From the NCBI GenBank assembly GCA_017414605.1, contig JAFQLG010000044.1, positions 1 to 6,030 of the forward strand: a stretch of 6,030 nt of DNA, in the 5' to 3' direction. The notes under the pieces are model-generated. The model worked only from the letters and a program-made list of their open reading frames with translations. It ran no database searches and had not been told where the DNA came from. Shown here piece by piece: positions 5,388-6,030 of the stretch (within the stretch, counting starts at the first letter, position 1; every line of letters starts with the position of its first letter). A program made the translations under genes and the position numbers. The stretch is from Clostridia bacterium (GTDB lineage Bacteria > Bacillota_A > Clostridia > Oscillospirales > CAG-272).

Positions 5388-5984
5388 ATGCAGGATTTAA
5401 CAGGCGCTTTTGGCGGTGCGATAGCCGCATCCAAAATAGCGGGTGACAAGGGCTTGCCCTTTGGCGCTCACATATGGGGAGCTTACGTGGTGTTTAACTA
5501 TTTTGATCCCTTTGCAGACCGCGTTTTCGTTACGGGCAGCTTTAACGGCTGGTCCGAGAGTACTCCAATGGAAAAGATACGCGGAGGTGTATGGACGGCA
5601 ACCGTTTCAAAGGCGGCGTGTCCCACGGGAAGCACCTATAAATATAAGGTGTATGACGGGCAGGAGTGCCGTTTTGTGACCGACCCATACAGCGAGGGGA
5701 CGGACGGCGAGCCCTATCACAATTCCGTTGTCTGCAAAAAGGACGGATATCTGTGGGGTGACGGCAGCTTTCTTGATGCCAACGCCATATATGCAAACGG
5801 CGGATATGAGAAAATGCCGCTACATGTTTACGAGGTCAGCCTTCGCGGTTTTTTCACTCATCATATAGGCGCATCGGTAACCTATGAGGTCGCGGCGCGC
5901 GAGCTTGGCGTTCTCCTTTTAAAAACTTACGTCTGGTGTTATTTTGTCTGTAATAGCCTTTGTTACAATAATTATAGGCGTTAA
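5388..5984 (+). CDS. glgB: Glycogen branching enzyme, N-terminal part only, broken at about 5910
   Basis: The first 174 codons look like a 1,4-alpha-glucan branching enzyme, which makes alpha-1,6 branches in glycogen in the cytoplasm. Visible are FGAHIWGAYVVF (25-36), the CBM48 glycogen-binding signature VFVTGSFNGW (46-55), YKYKV (84-88), TDPYSEG (98-104), DGYLWGD (119-125), PLHVYEVSLRGFFTH (144-158), and VTYEVAARELG (164-174), which matches the start of the GH13 barrel. At about 5910 the similarity ends. The frame then reads 24 unrelated, Cys/Tyr-rich residues to a TAA at 5982-5984. Branching enzymes normally have more than 600 residues, so nearly all the catalytic domain, including its Asp/Glu active site, is missing and the product cannot work as a branching enzyme. 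The start is taken as ATG 5388 with AAGGA 7 nt upstream; GTG 5331 would add 19 residues. A GH13 relative such as a pullulanase-like protein is less likely. Confidence 0.8.
   Translation: MQDLTGAFGGAIAASKIAGDKGLPFGAHIWGAYVVFNYFDPFADRVFVTGSFNGWSESTPMEKIRGGVWTATVSKAACPTGSTYKYKVYDGQECRFVTDPYSEGTDGEPYHNSVVCKKDGYLWGDGSFLDANAIYANGGYEKMPLHVYEVSLRGFFTHHIGASVTYEVAARELGVLLLKTYVWCYFVCNSLCYNNYRR
5905..5922. other. Sequence junction inside glgB
   Basis: The last family-like codon is 5907-5909. By direct count, GC is 64 of 120 bases in 5791-5910 and 36 of 120 in 5911-6030. Branching-enzyme similarity does not resume in any forward frame. No inverted repeat, target duplication or recombinase site is visible at the edge, so an insertion, a rearrangement and an assembly chimera cannot be told apart. 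Confidence 0.7.
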
Positions 5985-6030
5985 GCATATCATCAAAATA
6001 AAACCTAACGTAGATACTGCTATCATAGTA
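5919..6030 (-). CDS. C-terminal end of an unidentified hydrophobic protein, runs off right edge
   Basis: Read on the minus strand, the last 112 bases give 36 open codons ending in TAA (5921-5919). They include a membrane-segment-like stretch LGFILMICLTPIIIVTKAI followed by a polar tail TDKITPDVSF. Directly after the stop comes AAAAGGAG, an SD-like site, but no start codon follows within a usable distance because the sequence switches to glgB there. This fits the end of one gene in an operon whose next gene was cut off at the junction. I do not recognise the family. The opposite strand is also open and hydrophobic in one frame from 5923 to the right edge, so the coding strand is uncertain. Confidence 0.4.
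   Translation of the reverse strand, partial: TMIAVSTLGFILMICLTPIIIVTKAITDKITPDVSF

Noticed and set aside
5910..6030. A simple frameshift in glgB
   Set aside because: None of the three forward frames after 5910 resumes a GH13-like sequence, and base composition changes at the same point.
1..6030. CRISPR arrays, tRNA or rRNA genes, riboswitches, transposases, toxin-antitoxin or defence genes
   Set aside because: No repeat-spacer pattern, cloverleaf, conserved aptamer or matching protein motif was seen by reading both strands.

Overview
The window looks like a chromosomal fragment of an uncultured or gut-type member of the Clostridia (Bacillota). The basis is a holB-ricT pair followed by trmN6, as in the Bacillus/Clostridium replication-origin-proximal neighbourhood, a clostridial-type 2[4Fe-4S] ferredoxin, purine-rich Shine-Dalgarno (SD) sites before nearly every gene, and vegetative promoters close to the TTGACA-17-TATAAT consensus. 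Species cannot be named from this sequence.

Layout, right to left on the minus strand: a strong promoter (5118-5146) drives holB (DNA polymerase III delta-prime subunit) and ricT (PSP1-domain Fe-S regulator). A small ferredoxin gene follows with its own promoter (2766-2794) and an intrinsic terminator (2475-2516). Next come trmN6 (tRNA1Val A37 N6-methyltransferase) and a TtcA-type tRNA 2-thiolation enzyme. The last gene is the N-terminal 298 codons of a family-78 glycosidase-like protein (alpha-L-rhamnosidase family); it overlaps the ttcA-like stop codon and runs off the left edge. The last three genes are so close that they probably share a transcript.

On the plus strand, a divergent perfect-consensus promoter (5272-5300) precedes a gene that begins as a glycogen branching enzyme (CBM48 domain plus the start of the GH13 part). 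That gene is cut at about 5910. There the similarity stops, GC content falls from 53% (5791-5910) to 30% (5911-6030), and an unrelated hydrophobic reading frame ends on the opposite strand. This is a recombination or insertion boundary, or a chimeric assembly join. The 332-bp divergent control region (5056-5387) holds both promoters, a 20-bp near-perfect palindrome with a LacI/GalR-like core, and an excess of TTGTC/GACAA half-sites.

Most of the window is ordinary housekeeping: clamp loading, an RNA-processing/biofilm regulator, electron transfer and tRNA modification. I see no CRISPR array, RNA gene, transposase or recognisable defence system. The most unusual items are the break in the branching-enzyme gene, the operator-like DNA in front of it, the independently transcribed ferredoxin unit where yabA sits in Bacillus, and the sugar hydrolase coupled to a tRNA-thiolation gene.
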